Source: JALORV01 sp963712485
GTDB lineage: Bacteria; Pseudomonadota; Gammaproteobacteria; Burkholderiales; Burkholderiaceae_F
Assembly: GCA_963712485.1 (NCBI GenBank)
Contig: CAVQID010000014.1
Coordinates: 1 to 64,000, forward strand
Length of the DNA: 64,000 nt
Direction of reading: 5' to 3'
A model generated the notes under the pieces. The model searched no databases. It saw only the letters and a program-made list of their open reading frames with translations, and had not been told where the DNA came from. Shown here piece by piece: positions 44,644 through 53,804 of this stretch. Made by a program: the position numbers and the translations under genes. The stretch's first letter is position 1; every line of letters begins with the position of its first letter.

Positions 44644-44652
44644 TTATCCACA
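44644..44652 (+). promoter_or_regulatory. DnaA-box-like sequence upstream of hemA
   Basis: TTATCCACA is an exact match to the DnaA consensus box. It lies 25 bases before the hemA start and just after the TATAAT. A single box may occur by chance. Confidence 0.35.
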
Positions 44653-44676
44653 GGCGCGCCGCCCCTCCAGGCAGCC

Positions 44677-45960
44677 ATGCAGCTTCTGACCCTCGGCCTG
44701 AACCACACGACCGCGCCGCTTGCCGTGCGCGAGCGGGTGGCGTTCGTCCCCGAGGAGGTCGGAATGACGATCGGCAGGCTGCGGGAGAAACTGGCCCAGC
44801 CCTCGGGGGGGCGCGTTTCCGAGGCCGCGATCGTCTCGACCTGCAACCGGACCGAGCTGTACTGCGCGGCGGATGAGCCGGAACGCGCCCAGATCGCGTT
44901 GCAGGAGTTCGTCGCTGCCGAAAAGCACCTGAGCCTGGACGAGCTGCAGCGGCACACCTACGTACTGCCGCAGGCGAGTGCGGTTCGTCACGCGTTCCGG
45001 GTGGCGAGCGGGCTCGACTCCATGGTGCTGGGCGAGCCACAGATCCTCGGCCAGATGAAGCAGGCCGAAAAGCTGGCACGCAGTGCCGGCGGCCTCGGGC
45101 TGATGCTGAACCATCTGTTCCAGCGCACCTTCGCGGTGGCGAAGGAAGTGCGGACGACGACCGAGATCGGCACGCAGTCGGTTTCGATGGCCGCGGCAGC
45201 CGTGCGGCTGGCGCAGCGCATCTTCGGCAACCTCGAAGGCGAACACGTTCTCTTCGTCGGTGCCGGCGAAATGGTCGAACTGACGGCGACGCACTTTGCC
45301 GCGCAGCACCCGAAATCGATCACGGTGGCGAACCGCACGATCGAGCGGGCGCAGGCACTGGCGCATCGCCTGCACGCTCATGCGATCCGACTTTCCGACC
45401 TGCCGGAAGCGATCGGACGGTACGACATCGTCGTGTCCTGCACCGCAAGCTCGCTGCCGATCATCGGGCTCGGCATGATCGAGCGAGCGATCAAGTCGCG
45501 GCGCCGCAAGCCGATGTTCATCGTCGATCTCGCCGTGCCCCGTGACGTCGAGCCTGAGGTGGCCCGCCTCGACGACGTTTACGTGCACACGGTCGATGAC
45601 CTCGGCCGTGTCGTCCAGAGCGGCAGCGAGAGCCGCCAGGCCGCCGTAGCGCAGGCCGAAGCCATCATCGAGTCGCGCGTTCGCGACTTCGAGGAATGGA
45701 TCAAGGCGCGGCGCGCGGTACCGGTGATTCAGGACCTACGCATGCGCGCCGATGCGCTGCGTCGCCGCGAACTCGAGCGGGCACTCAAGCAGCTCGCCCG
45801 CGGCGATGCGCCCGAGGCCGTCATCGAGCACCTGTCGCAGGCGCTCACCAACAAGTTCCTGCACGACCCGATGAGCACGCTGCGCGAAGCCGGCGACGAT
45901 GCCGAGCAGGTCCGGCTGCAGGCGCTGCTCGCGCGCTTCTACTCGCACTCCGACGATTAG
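44677..45960 (+). CDS. hemA: Glutamyl-tRNA reductase
   Basis: 427 residues. Reduces glutamyl-tRNA to glutamate-1-semialdehyde, the first committed step of C5-pathway heme synthesis. The catalytic cysteine lies in IVSTCNRTELYC near residue 50; GLNHTTAPLAVRE is at the N-terminus, and HLFQRTFAVAKEVRTTTEIG and LFVGAGEMVELTATHF (NADPH-binding) follow. Length is typical. Preceded by a TATAAT promoter box. Confidence 0.96.
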   Translation: MQLLTLGLNHTTAPLAVRERVAFVPEEVGMTIGRLREKLAQPSGGRVSEAAIVSTCNRTELYCAADEPERAQIALQEFVAAEKHLSLDELQRHTYVLPQASAVRHAFRVASGLDSMVLGEPQILGQMKQAEKLARSAGGLGLMLNHLFQRTFAVAKEVRTTTEIGTQSVSMAAAAVRLAQRIFGNLEGEHVLFVGAGEMVELTATHFAAQHPKSITVANRTIERAQALAHRLHAHAIRLSDLPEAIGRYDIVVSCTASSLPIIGLGMIERAIKSRRRKPMFIVDLAVPRDVEPEVARLDDVYVHTVDDLGRVVQSGSESRQAAVAQAEAIIESRVRDFEEWIKARRAVPVIQDLRMRADALRRRELERALKQLARGDAPEAVIEHLSQALTNKFLHDPMSTLREAGDDAEQVRLQALLARFYSHSDD

Positions 45961-45964
45961 CTGC

Positions 45965-46011
45965 CGCCCGCAGCGCCGCGGCCCGCAAGGCCGTGCGGCT
46001 GCGGGCGATTC
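45965..46011 (+). terminator. Imperfect stem-loop after hemA
   Basis: CGCCCGCAGCGCCGCGG folds against CCGTGCGGCTGCGGGCG with small mismatches and a short loop. It lies directly after the hemA stop and could reduce read-through, although no T tract follows. Confidence 0.4.
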
Positions 46012-46097
46012 CCGTTCCGCCGCGCCGCTCGACCCGCATCGGCCGCCGCGGCGTCGACAGTGCGGCATTTCAGTCAACCCATCGAACGCCTTCCGCC

Positions 46098-47180
46098 ATG
46101 AACCAATCCATGCAGGCCAAGCTCCACCAACTGGCGCGACGCCTGGAAGAAATCGATACCTCGCTGTCGAGCGAGGATGCAGCAAGGGACATGAACCGGC
46201 TGCGCTCACTGGGCCAGGAACGGGCCGAGATCGAACCGGTGGTCACCCGCTTCCACGAGTACAACCGCGCGCACGCCGACCTGCTGGGCGCGCAGGAGAT
46301 GCTGTCCGACCCCGACATGAAGACGCTGGCCGAAGAAGAGACGCACGCCGCGCGGGCGCGCATGGACTCCATCGAAAGCGATCTGCAGCGACTGCTGCTG
46401 CCCAAGGATCCGAATGACGACCGCAACATCTTCCTCGAGGTGCGCGCCGGAACCGGCGGCGATGAGTCCGCGCTCTTCGCCGGCGACCTGCTGCGCATGT
46501 ACATGCGTTTTGCCGAGCGCCACCGGTGGACCACCGAGATGATCTCCGAGAGTCCGTCGGACCTCGGTGGGTACAAGGAGGCGATCGTGCGCATCGTCGG
46601 CAACGGCGCGTACTCCAAGCTCAAGTTCGAGTCCGGTGGACACCGGGTGCAGCGCGTGCCGGCGACCGAGGCACAGGGACGCATTCATACCTCCGCGTGC
46701 ACTGTGGCCGTGCTGCCGGAGGCCGACGAGATCAACGAGGTCAAGATCGATCCGACCGAGATCCGCATCGATGTGTACCGCGCGTCGGGCGCCGGCGGAC
46801 AGCACGTGAACAAGACCGAAAGCGCGGTTCGCATCACGCACCTGCCGACCGGGCTGGTGGTCGAGTGCCAGGACGACCGCTCGCAGCACAAGAACCGCGA
46901 GCGCGCGATGAAGATCCTGGCCGCGCGCATCATGGACCAGCGCACCAGGGAACAGCAGGCCAAGGAGGCGTCGACGCGCAAGAGCCTGATCGGTTCTGGC
47001 GACCGGTCCGAGCGCATACGCACCTACAACTTCCCGCAGGGCCGCGTGACCGACCACCGCATCAACCTGACGCTGTACAAGATCGATCAGATCATGGACG
47101 GCGACCTCGAGGAACTGACCGAACGCCTTGCAGCCGAGCATCAGGCCGAGCAGCTGGCCGCGCTGGGCGAGGCGGCCTGA
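46098..47180 (+). CDS. prfA: Peptide chain release factor 1
   Basis: About 360 residues. Recognises UAA and UAG. The codon-recognition PxT motif lies in RVPATEAQGRIHTS near residue 187, and the peptidyl-tRNA hydrolysis GGQ motif in RASGAGGQHVNKTESAVRI near residue 235. Other family features such as LEVRAGTGGDESALFAGDL are intact. The upstream open frame overlapping hemA is a shadow. ATG 46098 is used; ATG 46110 (MQAKLHQ) is an alternative. Confidence 0.96.
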   Translation: MNQSMQAKLHQLARRLEEIDTSLSSEDAARDMNRLRSLGQERAEIEPVVTRFHEYNRAHADLLGAQEMLSDPDMKTLAEEETHAARARMDSIESDLQRLLLPKDPNDDRNIFLEVRAGTGGDESALFAGDLLRMYMRFAERHRWTTEMISESPSDLGGYKEAIVRIVGNGAYSKLKFESGGHRVQRVPATEAQGRIHTSACTVAVLPEADEINEVKIDPTEIRIDVYRASGAGGQHVNKTESAVRITHLPTGLVVECQDDRSQHKNRERAMKILAARIMDQRTREQQAKEASTRKSLIGSGDRSERIRTYNFPQGRVTDHRINLTLYKIDQIMDGDLEELTERLAAEHQAEQLAALGEAA

Positions 47181-47193
47181 TGTCGGGCTCGGC

Positions 47194-47997
47194 GTGACGG
47201 CGAACGACCTGCTGACGTCGAGCGGACTGCCGCACGCGGAAGCGCGCGCTCTGCTCGCCTATGTACTGCAGGTCACCCGGGAACAATTGATCACCCATCC
47301 GGACATCGCCGTGCCCGCCGACCAGGCCGCACAGTTCACCGTACTGGTTCAGCGTCGGCGCCAGGCTGAGCCGATGGCCTATCTGCTCGGTACGCAGGAG
47401 TTCTACGGCCGGCAGTTTGCCGTGACGCTGGACGTGTTGATTCCTCGGCCGGACACCGAGACGCTTGTCGACGTCGCCCTCGAATGCCTGCGCGACCGGC
47501 ATGCCCCCAGGGTGCTCGAGCTCGGCACCGGTTCGGGCTGTGTCGCGATCACGCTGCAGCTCGAACGGCCCGATGCGCGCGTGACGGCGACGGATCTGTC
47601 GCCCAGCGCGGTATCCATAGCGCGCGCCAACGCCAGGGCGCTGGGCGCCACCGTCGAACTGCGTGCGGGGCACTGGTTCGACGCCGTCGAGACCGGGGAA
47701 ACCTTCGATCTGATCGTCAGCAATCCGCCGTACGTCGCAGTCCATGACCCGCACATGGACGCGCTTGCGCACGAGCCGTCGCTGGCGCTGACCGACGGCG
47801 CCGATGGCCTGCGCTGCCTGTCGGCGATCGTCGAAGGCGCGCCCCGGTATCTCACCGAGCGGGGCTGGCTGGTGCTCGAGCATGGATTCGACCAGGGAAC
47901 GCCCGTCGGGCGCATGCTGCGCGCGGCGGGACTGCGTGGCGTCGCGAACACCCGGGACGCCGCCGGTCACGAGCGCGTGACGCGGGGTCGGATGTGA
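47194..47997 (+). CDS. prmC: Protein-(glutamine-N5) methyltransferase, release factor-specific
   Basis: 267 residues from GTG 47194. Methylates the glutamine of the GGQ motif of release factors, matching its place directly after prfA. SAM motif LELGTGSGCVAITL near residue 108 and the catalytic SNPPYVAVHDP near 175 are intact, as is LIPRPDTETLVD. ATG 47180, overlapping the prfA stop, is out of frame. Confidence 0.93.
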   Translation: MTANDLLTSSGLPHAEARALLAYVLQVTREQLITHPDIAVPADQAAQFTVLVQRRRQAEPMAYLLGTQEFYGRQFAVTLDVLIPRPDTETLVDVALECLRDRHAPRVLELGTGSGCVAITLQLERPDARVTATDLSPSAVSIARANARALGATVELRAGHWFDAVETGETFDLIVSNPPYVAVHDPHMDALAHEPSLALTDGADGLRCLSAIVEGAPRYLTERGWLVLEHGFDQGTPVGRMLRAAGLRGVANTRDAAGHERVTRGRM

Positions 47998-48000
47998 GGC

Positions 48001-48332
48001 TACGAAAGGGAGCCGCGGCGGGCACGTCCGATGCCGCCGCAGCGCTGCTGCGGTTCGAGTCGCGTCGCGCCGCAAGGAATTGGTGCGCCGAATTTCGGAC
48101 GTGACAGCCACCACTGAGGCAACGGCATCTCCGGGTCACGGCGCATAGCCATTGAACTACAGCCCGGCCACGGCGTTTGCCGGAAAACCGGGGAACGCGG
48201 TGCTGATTTCGTGGTCATGTCGGATTCAAGTTGCAGTGCGGCTGTGCCGGGGCCGAAAAATGTCCGGGTCGCCCGGTTTGACGGTGGCCGTCCCGCCTTT
48301 CTACACTGACCCTCCCTTCCGAGAACATTGAC
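48001..48332. other. Intergenic region, nothing identified
   Basis: About 330 bp between prmC and grxD. Open frames here have no recognisable similarity, and no clear hairpin, promoter box or RNA gene was found by eye. A long minus-strand open frame crosses it into the antisense of grxD and was rejected. Confidence 0.4.
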
Positions 48333-48653
48333 ATGGACGCCAAGGAATTCATCCACAAGACGGTTACCGACCACCCGGTCGTGCTGTTCATGAAAGGCAC
48401 GGCGCAGTTCCCGCAGTGCGGCTTTTCCGGCCGCGCCATCCAGGTGCTGAAGCAGGCCGGCGCGCAGAATCTCGTGACCGTCAACGTGCTCGAGGACGAC
48501 GACGTTCGGCAGGGCGTGAAGGATTACGCCAACTGGCCCACGGTTCCGCAGCTGTACGTGAACGGTCAGTTCGTCGGCGGCTCGGACATCATCATGGAGA
48601 TGTACCAGTCCGGCGAACTGCAGGCGCTGCTGCAGGACGTAAAGCCGGCCTGA
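48333..48653 (+). CDS. grxD: Monothiol glutaredoxin, Grx4 family
   Basis: 106 residues. Monothiol CGFS active site in FMKGTAQFPQCGFSGRAIQ near residue 30, followed by the TVPQLYVNG glutathione-binding segment and GGSDI. Such glutaredoxins carry an iron-sulfur cluster with glutathione and serve in cluster assembly and transfer. The next gene starts 1 bp after the stop. Confidence 0.95.
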   Translation: MDAKEFIHKTVTDHPVVLFMKGTAQFPQCGFSGRAIQVLKQAGAQNLVTVNVLEDDDVRQGVKDYANWPTVPQLYVNGQFVGGSDIIMEMYQSGELQALLQDVKPA

Positions 48654-48654
48654 G

Positions 48655-49242
48655 ATGACCGTTCGGCGCCTGATCGTCGCGATCACGGGCGCCAGCGGCG
48701 CGGCATACGGCGTCCAGTTGCTGCGGCGCCTGCGCGAACTCGACGGACTCGAGACGCATCTGCTGCTGTCGGCCGCCGGCGTGCTCAACGCCTATCAAGA
48801 GCTCGATCTGAAGCGCGGCGACGTCGAATCGCTCGCGCACGTCGTGCACAGCGTCAACGATATCGGTGCGACGATCGCCAGCGGCTCTTTCGCGGCGCTC
48901 GGCATGGTCGTCGCGCCGTGCTCGATGAAGACTCTGGCGGCCATCGCCCACGGCTACGCGGACAACCTGATTTCGCGCGCCGCCGACGTCTGCCTGAAGG
49001 AGCGTCGCCGCCTGGTGCTGCTGCCCCGCGAGGCGCCGCTCAATCTCGCGCACATCCGCAACATGGAAGCGGTCACGCTGATGGGCGGAGTCATCTTCCC
49101 GCCCGTTCCGGCGCTGTACCAGCGCCCGGCTTCGATCGAGCAGATGATCGACCACACGGTGATGCGCGTGCTGGATCTGTTCGACCTTGGACCTGCCGGC
49201 GCCCCGCGCTGGAACGGTCGGATCGGCGACCCGCAGCGCTAG
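48655..49242 (+). CDS. ubiX: Flavin prenyltransferase UbiX
   Basis: 195 residues, usual length. Makes prenylated FMN used by the UbiD decarboxylase in ubiquinone biosynthesis. Flavoprotein signature ITGASGAAYGVQLLRRLREL near residue 10, VVAPCSMKTLAAIAHG, RRLVLLPREAPLNLAHIRNM and PPVPALYQRP. Starts 1 bp after grxD, hence likely co-transcribed. Confidence 0.94.
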   Translation: MTVRRLIVAITGASGAAYGVQLLRRLRELDGLETHLLLSAAGVLNAYQELDLKRGDVESLAHVVHSVNDIGATIASGSFAALGMVVAPCSMKTLAAIAHGYADNLISRAADVCLKERRRLVLLPREAPLNLAHIRNMEAVTLMGGVIFPPVPALYQRPASIEQMIDHTVMRVLDLFDLGPAGAPRWNGRIGDPQR

Positions 49243-49276
49243 CGATCGTCCTTGCTGCGCGGTCGGCGGAGGAGAT

Positions 49277-49352
49277 TGGTGCCGGCAGAGGGAATCGAAC
49301 CCCCGACCTTCGGTTTACAAAACCGCTGCTCTACCAGCTGAGCTATGCCGGC
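49277..49352 (-). tRNA. tRNA-Thr (TGT)
   Basis: Minus strand begins GCCGGCATAGCTCAGCTGG and ends with the acceptor half TGCCGGC, A and CCA. Anticodon stem CGGTT/AACCG encloses TGT, T-arm GGGGGTTCGATTCCCTC is complete. CCA is encoded. Confidence 0.95.
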
Positions 49353-49375
49353 GTCATTCGTCGCGCGCACGTCGG

Positions 49376-49900
49376 TTACTTGACGCGCGTGAGTTTCGGC
49401 CTTTCGCCGCGGGGCGCAGGCGGCGTGTCGTCAGGCGGCGGAGTTCTTGCCGCCTCGTCGCCGTTGGACGACTCACCCACGCCCTCGCTGGTCCTGGAAG
49501 AGCCCTGCACAGGGACCAGCGCCATGGGTGCGCGCGCGCCGCTGCCGGCAGGCTCGGGCTGGTCGGTGGTGCCGGCAGGCGCTACGTCCCGCGCAACCTC
49601 AAACGCCATTCCCTGGCCGTTTTCCCGGGCGTAAACAGCCAGCACACGCTCGATCGGCACGAACACTTCGCGCGCAACACCGCCGAAGCGCGCCTGGAAC
49701 TCGATCGATTCGTTGCCGAGTTGCAGCCGGTTGGTGGCGAGCGGCGAAATGTTGAGGACGATCTCGCCATTCTTGACGAACTCGCGCGGCACCCGCACGG
49801 TGTCATCCGCGAGGACCGCGATGTACGGCGTGTAGCCCGAGTCGGTGCACCACTGGTGGATGGCGCGGATCAGGTAGGGCTTGGTCGACAGGTCCGACAT
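49376..49900 (-). CDS. sspB: ClpXP protease specificity-enhancing factor SspB
   Basis: 174 residues. Adaptor that delivers ssrA-tagged proteins to ClpXP. Family segments TKPYLIRAIHQWCTDSGYTPY, GEIVLNISPLATNRLQLG and ARFGGVAREVFVPIERVLAVYARENG are conserved, followed by a disordered linker and the C-terminal ClpX-binding tail RPKLTRVK. It follows sspA by 18 bp. Confidence 0.95.
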   Translation of the reverse strand: MSDLSTKPYLIRAIHQWCTDSGYTPYIAVLADDTVRVPREFVKNGEIVLNISPLATNRLQLGNESIEFQARFGGVAREVFVPIERVLAVYARENGQGMAFEVARDVAPAGTTDQPEPAGSGARAPMALVPVQGSSRTSEGVGESSNGDEAARTPPPDDTPPAPRGERPKLTRVK

Positions 49901-49918
49901 GGAGGCAATACGTTACGC

Positions 49919-50521
49919 CTAGCGGCGCATCACCTTTTCCGAAGGCGTCAGGGCTTCAATGTACGCCGGCCGCGAAAAGATGCGTTCCGCGTATTTCATC
50001 AGCGGAGCGGCGGTTTTCGGCAGATCGATGCCGTAATGATCGAGTCGCCACAGCAACGGCGCCAGCGCCACGTCGAGCATCGAGAAGTCCTCGCCGAGCA
50101 TGTACTTGTTCTTGAGCATGATCGGTGCGAGCTGCGTCAGACGGTCGCGGATCGTCGATCGCGCCTTCTCGATGAGCTTCTGGTTGTTGCTGTTCTCGAG
50201 CGCCTGCACGTGCAGGAACAGCTCGCGCTCGAAGTTGAAGAGGAACAGCCGCGTCCGTGCCCGCATCACCGGGTCGGCCGGCATCAGCTGCGGATGCGGG
50301 AAGCGCTCGTCGATGTACTCGTTGATGATATTGGACTCGTACAGCACGAGATCGCGCTCGACCAGGATCGGCACCTGCCCGTACGGATTCATCACGTTGA
50401 TGTCCTCGGGCTTGTTGAACAGATCCACGTCGCGGATCTCGAAGTCCATGCCCTTCTCGAACAGCACGAACCGACAGCGCTGCGAAAACGGGCAGGTAGT
50501 TCCGGAGTAAAGCACCATCAT
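49919..50521 (-). CDS. sspA: Stringent starvation protein A (GST-like)
   Basis: 200 residues with a glutathione-S-transferase fold: N-terminal thioredoxin-like domain with TTCPFSQRCRFV, KPEDINVMNPYGQVPILVERDLVLYESNIINEYIDERFP, then an all-helical C-terminal half. SspA binds RNA polymerase and affects starvation and acid-stress gene expression in E. coli. Usual partner of sspB and located downstream of petABC. Confidence 0.94.
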   Translation of the reverse strand: MMVLYSGTTCPFSQRCRFVLFEKGMDFEIRDVDLFNKPEDINVMNPYGQVPILVERDLVLYESNIINEYIDERFPHPQLMPADPVMRARTRLFLFNFERELFLHVQALENSNNQKLIEKARSTIRDRLTQLAPIMLKNKYMLGEDFSMLDVALAPLLWRLDHYGIDLPKTAAPLMKYAERIFSRPAYIEALTPSEKVMRR

Positions 50522-50591
50522 CTTGTTTTCCTATTCGCAGGGGGGCGGCTGCATCTTGTTCACTTGCGTCGCGGCGCGGAGCGCCGCCGGT

Positions 50592-50626
50592 ACCTGCGGG
50601 ACGCCGGGCCGCCCCAGCCCGCAGGT
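50592..50626 (-). terminator. 9-bp stem-loop after petC
   Basis: ACCTGCGGG pairs perfectly with CCCGCAGGT around a 17-nt loop. It lies between petC and sspA and, with the adjacent palindromic repeat, could separate their transcripts; no T tract. Confidence 0.45.
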
Positions 50627-50637
50627 CAATTCAGACT

Positions 50638-50682
50638 GCTCGACGTGCACGTGCGACCCGGGGGGTCGCGTCCACGTCGAGC
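50638..50682. repeat. Dispersed 31-nt palindromic repeat, copy D, inside a longer hairpin
   Basis: Core 50645-50675, plus strand: GTGCACGTGCGACCC then GGGGGGTCGCGTCCAC, three mismatches from copy A. Outer arms GCTCGACGTG/CACGTCGAGC (50638-50647 and 50673-50682) give a perfect 10-bp stem, making a 45-nt hairpin just after petC. Confidence 0.7.
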
Positions 50683-50686
50683 GACG

Positions 50687-51544
50687 TTAATGGATGTCCT
50701 TCCAGTACACCGAGTTCAGGCGCCACGACACCACGGCAAAGAATGCCAGGAAGACCAGCACCCACACACCGATGCTCCGACGCGTGGCCTGCGATGGATC
50801 GGTGATGAAGGACAGGAATGCCACCAGGTCGGCCGCATCGGAATCGAACTGCCGTGCCTGCTGTACATCAATCGGCTTGAATGTATAACTGAACCCCTCG
50901 TTGCTGGGACCCTTGAGTTCCGTCTCGGTCTTCGTTGCATTGCCGTTCACGTCGAACACGGTGTTCGACTGCACGTAGCTCGCGTGCCCGGTCTTCGGGT
51001 CGACGTGCCTGCGCGTCTGCACCAGCGTGGCTTCGCGCGGGCCCTGGCGATCCCAGAAAATGTGCGGCATCCCGATGTTCGGGTAAGCGATGTTGTTCCA
51101 GCCGGTTGGCGTGCTGTTGTCGCGGTAATACCCGCGCAGCAGTGTGTAGATGTAATCAGTGCCGGCAAAATCGAACGACGTGCGGGCCCGCGTGATCACG
51201 GACAGATCGGGCGGAACCTTGCCGAACCAGACCTTGCTGTCGGTCGGGTTCATCGCGATGCGCATCGTGTCGCCCACCTTCTGGTTGCCGAAAATCAGGA
51301 ACTCCTTGATCTGACTGCCGTCGAGCCCGATCTGTTCGAGCCGGTTCCAGCGGACAAGGTTGGCGCTGTGGCAGCCCATGCAGTAGTTGGCAAACAGGCG
51401 GGCGCCATTCTGCAGGGACGCGAAACTGCGGCTGCGCGCAGCCGGCCATTCCTCGATAGGAATCTCCGGGCCGACGGCCGCGGCGCCCCCGGCGGTGACC
51501 GCCAGGGCCAACACGACCACGAGCCGGGTCATGATGTTCTTCAT
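50687..51544 (-). CDS. petC: Cytochrome c1 of the bc1 complex
   Basis: 285 residues. Signal-like N-terminus (LVVVLALAVTAGGAAAVG), heme-binding NYCMGCHSANL near residue 56, methionine ligand region near DTMRIAMNP, and a C-terminal membrane anchor (SIGVWVLVFLAFFAVVSWRLN). Part of complex III, delivering electrons to soluble cytochrome c. Confidence 0.96.
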   Translation of the reverse strand: MKNIMTRLVVVLALAVTAGGAAAVGPEIPIEEWPAARSRSFASLQNGARLFANYCMGCHSANLVRWNRLEQIGLDGSQIKEFLIFGNQKVGDTMRIAMNPTDSKVWFGKVPPDLSVITRARTSFDFAGTDYIYTLLRGYYRDNSTPTGWNNIAYPNIGMPHIFWDRQGPREATLVQTRRHVDPKTGHASYVQSNTVFDVNGNATKTETELKGPSNEGFSYTFKPIDVQQARQFDSDAADLVAFLSFITDPSQATRRSIGVWVLVFLAFFAVVSWRLNSVYWKDIH

Positions 51545-51559
51545 TCTGTCCCCGCCCTC

Positions 51560-52942
51560 TTAGTGCGGTTTGAAGTTGACACGGTCCGGAACCGCTTTGA
51601 ACGTGCCCATCCGGCTCCACCACGGCATCAGCGCGAAGAACCCGAAGTAGGTGACCGTGCCGATCATCGAGATGTACTGGCCGGCCGCCGACGGCGGCTG
51701 CGTGCCGAAGTAGCCCAGTACGACGAAGGCCACCACCCAGGCGATCAGCAGCCAGAAGTGCCAGGTCGGCCGATAACGCATCGACTTCGCCGGTGACTGA
51801 TCGAGCCACGGCAGCGGAATGAAGATCATGACTGACGCGCCCATCAGCACCACACCCCAGAACTTCGCGTCCAGAGTGAAGTATCCGAGCAGCAGTACCA
51901 GCGTGCCGACAGCGATGGCGCCGCGCACGATCGGGTTGCGCACCGAGAGAATCACCAGCGCAGACAGCGCGATCGTGCCGATCGCGAGGACCACCATGAA
52001 CTGCTCGGTCGTCGCACGCAGGATCGAATAGAACGGCGTGAAGTACCACACCGGTGCGATGTGCGACGGTGTCGCCAGCGAATCGGCCGGGATGAAGTTG
52101 TTCCACTCGAGGAAGTAGCCTCCCATCTCCGGCGCGAAGAACACGACGAAGAAGAAGATCATCAGGAAGATCGCCAGCCAGAAGATGTCGTGCACCGTGT
52201 AATACGGGTGGAACGGAATTCCGTCCAGCGGCCTGCCCGAGGCGTCGAGTTTCTTCTTGATCTCCACCCCGTCCGGATTGTTCGAGCCGACGTCGTGCAG
52301 TGCCAGGATGTGTGCGGCCACCAGGCCGATCAGCACCAGCGGAATCGCGATGACGTGGAAGGAAAAGAAGCGATTCAGCGTGGCGTCACCAATCACGTAG
52401 TCGCCGCGGATCCACACCGAAAGGTCGGGCCCGATCAGCGGGATGGCCGCAAACAGGTTGACGATCACCTGCGCGCCCCAGTAGCTCATCTGCCCCCACG
52501 GCAGCAGGTAGCCGAAGAACGCCTCGCCCATCAGGGACAGGAAGATCAGGCAGCCGAAGATCCACACCAGCTCGCGCGGCGTACGGTAGCTGCCGTACAT
52601 CAGGCCGCGGAACATGTGGAGGTACACGACGATGAAGAAGAACGACGCGCCGGTGGAGTGCATGTAGCGGATGAACCAGCCGCCGGGCACGTCGCGCATG
52701 ATGTATTCGACCGAGGCAAACGCCAGGTTGGCATCGGGCTTGTAGTGCATCACCAGGAAGATGCCGGTGATGATCTGGATCGCCAGCACCGTGATCGCCA
52801 GGCCACCGAACACGTACCAGATGTTGAAGTTCTTCGGCGCGTAGTACTCGGACAGGTGCTTGCGGTACTCCGCCATCACCGTCGGCATGCGCTGGTCGAA
52901 CCAGCCGGCGATCCCGGCGTATGGGGTCTTGTATTCAGCCAT
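51560..52942 (-). CDS. petB: Cytochrome b of the bc1 complex
   Basis: 460 residues, full-length bacterial cytochrome b with eight helices. Heme ligands lie in YMHSTGASFFFIVVYLHMF and FFSFHVIAIPLVLIGLVAAH. The Qo loop reads IAPVWYFTPFY, so the family PEWY motif is PVWY here. C-terminal helices extend to residue 440. Electron bifurcation from ubiquinol drives proton transfer. Follows petA by 18 bp. Confidence 0.96.
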   Translation of the reverse strand: MAEYKTPYAGIAGWFDQRMPTVMAEYRKHLSEYYAPKNFNIWYVFGGLAITVLAIQIITGIFLVMHYKPDANLAFASVEYIMRDVPGGWFIRYMHSTGASFFFIVVYLHMFRGLMYGSYRTPRELVWIFGCLIFLSLMGEAFFGYLLPWGQMSYWGAQVIVNLFAAIPLIGPDLSVWIRGDYVIGDATLNRFFSFHVIAIPLVLIGLVAAHILALHDVGSNNPDGVEIKKKLDASGRPLDGIPFHPYYTVHDIFWLAIFLMIFFFVVFFAPEMGGYFLEWNNFIPADSLATPSHIAPVWYFTPFYSILRATTEQFMVVLAIGTIALSALVILSVRNPIVRGAIAVGTLVLLLGYFTLDAKFWGVVLMGASVMIFIPLPWLDQSPAKSMRYRPTWHFWLLIAWVVAFVVLGYFGTQPPSAAGQYISMIGTVTYFGFFALMPWWSRMGTFKAVPDRVNFKPH

Positions 52943-52959
52943 CGACGCGTTCCCGGGGA

Positions 52960-53580
52960 TCAGGCGTTGGTGTCGTCACCGATGACGATGACGGTGTCCG
53001 AAACGTACTTGTGCGGCGGCACCGGCAGGTTGTCGGGTGCCGGCTTGTTCTTGAACACGCGACCCGCCAGATCGAACGTGGAACCGTGACACGGACACAG
53101 GAAACCCTGGTCGGCGCCGAGCTGCGAATTCTCGTTGGGCGCGAACGGGCCGGCGGGCGAACAGCCGAGGTGCGTGCAGATGCCCACCGCCACCAGATAC
53201 TCCGGCTTGCGCGAGCGGTATTCGTTCTGCGCATATTCGGGGGTCGGGTACTGGGTGCGCTGTGACTTCGGGTCAGCGACCTCGCCGTCGACCTTCTTGA
53301 TCGACTGCAGCATCTCGGGAGTTCGGCGCAAAACCCACACCGGCAACCCGCGCCACTCGACCGTCTTCATCTCGCCCGGCGCGATCCCGGCGACATCGAA
53401 CTCGACCGGCGCCCCGGCCGCCTTGGCGCGCTCCGATGGGGCAAACGACGAGACGAAAGGCGCGGCCATCGCCAGAGCCCCGGCACCACCGACAGCCGCG
53501 GTCAGCGCGATCGCGTTGCGGCGCTCCTTGTCGACGCCCGCAGGCATGTCGCCGGCGGGAACTGAAGTCGGTGTGGACAT
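52960..53580 (-). CDS. petA: Rieske iron-sulfur subunit of the bc1 complex
   Basis: 206 residues. N-terminal Tat-like region KERRNAIALTAAVGGAGALAM, then the membrane anchor; the cluster-binding motifs CTHLGCSP and CPCHGSTFD (two Cys and two His ligands) lie near residues 140 and 170. First gene of the operon. Confidence 0.96.
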   Translation of the reverse strand: MSTPTSVPAGDMPAGVDKERRNAIALTAAVGGAGALAMAAPFVSSFAPSERAKAAGAPVEFDVAGIAPGEMKTVEWRGLPVWVLRRTPEMLQSIKKVDGEVADPKSQRTQYPTPEYAQNEYRSRKPEYLVAVGICTHLGCSPAGPFAPNENSQLGADQGFLCPCHGSTFDLAGRVFKNKPAPDNLPVPPHKYVSDTVIVIGDDTNA

Positions 53581-53804
53581 GAAAACCCCGAATCAAGATG
53601 AAGGCCGCATTGCGCCGCGAACGCAGCCGGCCTGAACGTCGGCCCGCGGCAGGCAACTTGCCGAAGCGAACGCAAACCAGCGCTCCCCCGGCAGCCCGCG
53701 ATTCTACTGCATGTGGCAAGTCCTACCGCGGCCTCCCTTCAGGCCGTGCCCCGCGGCGCGGGCCGCTAAACTGCGCGAAGACAGAACTCGGACGGGGGAT
53801 CGGG

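Noticed and set aside
48000..48788. Minus-strand frame across the prmC-grxD gap
   Set aside because: It covers the antisense of grxD and has no motif of its own.
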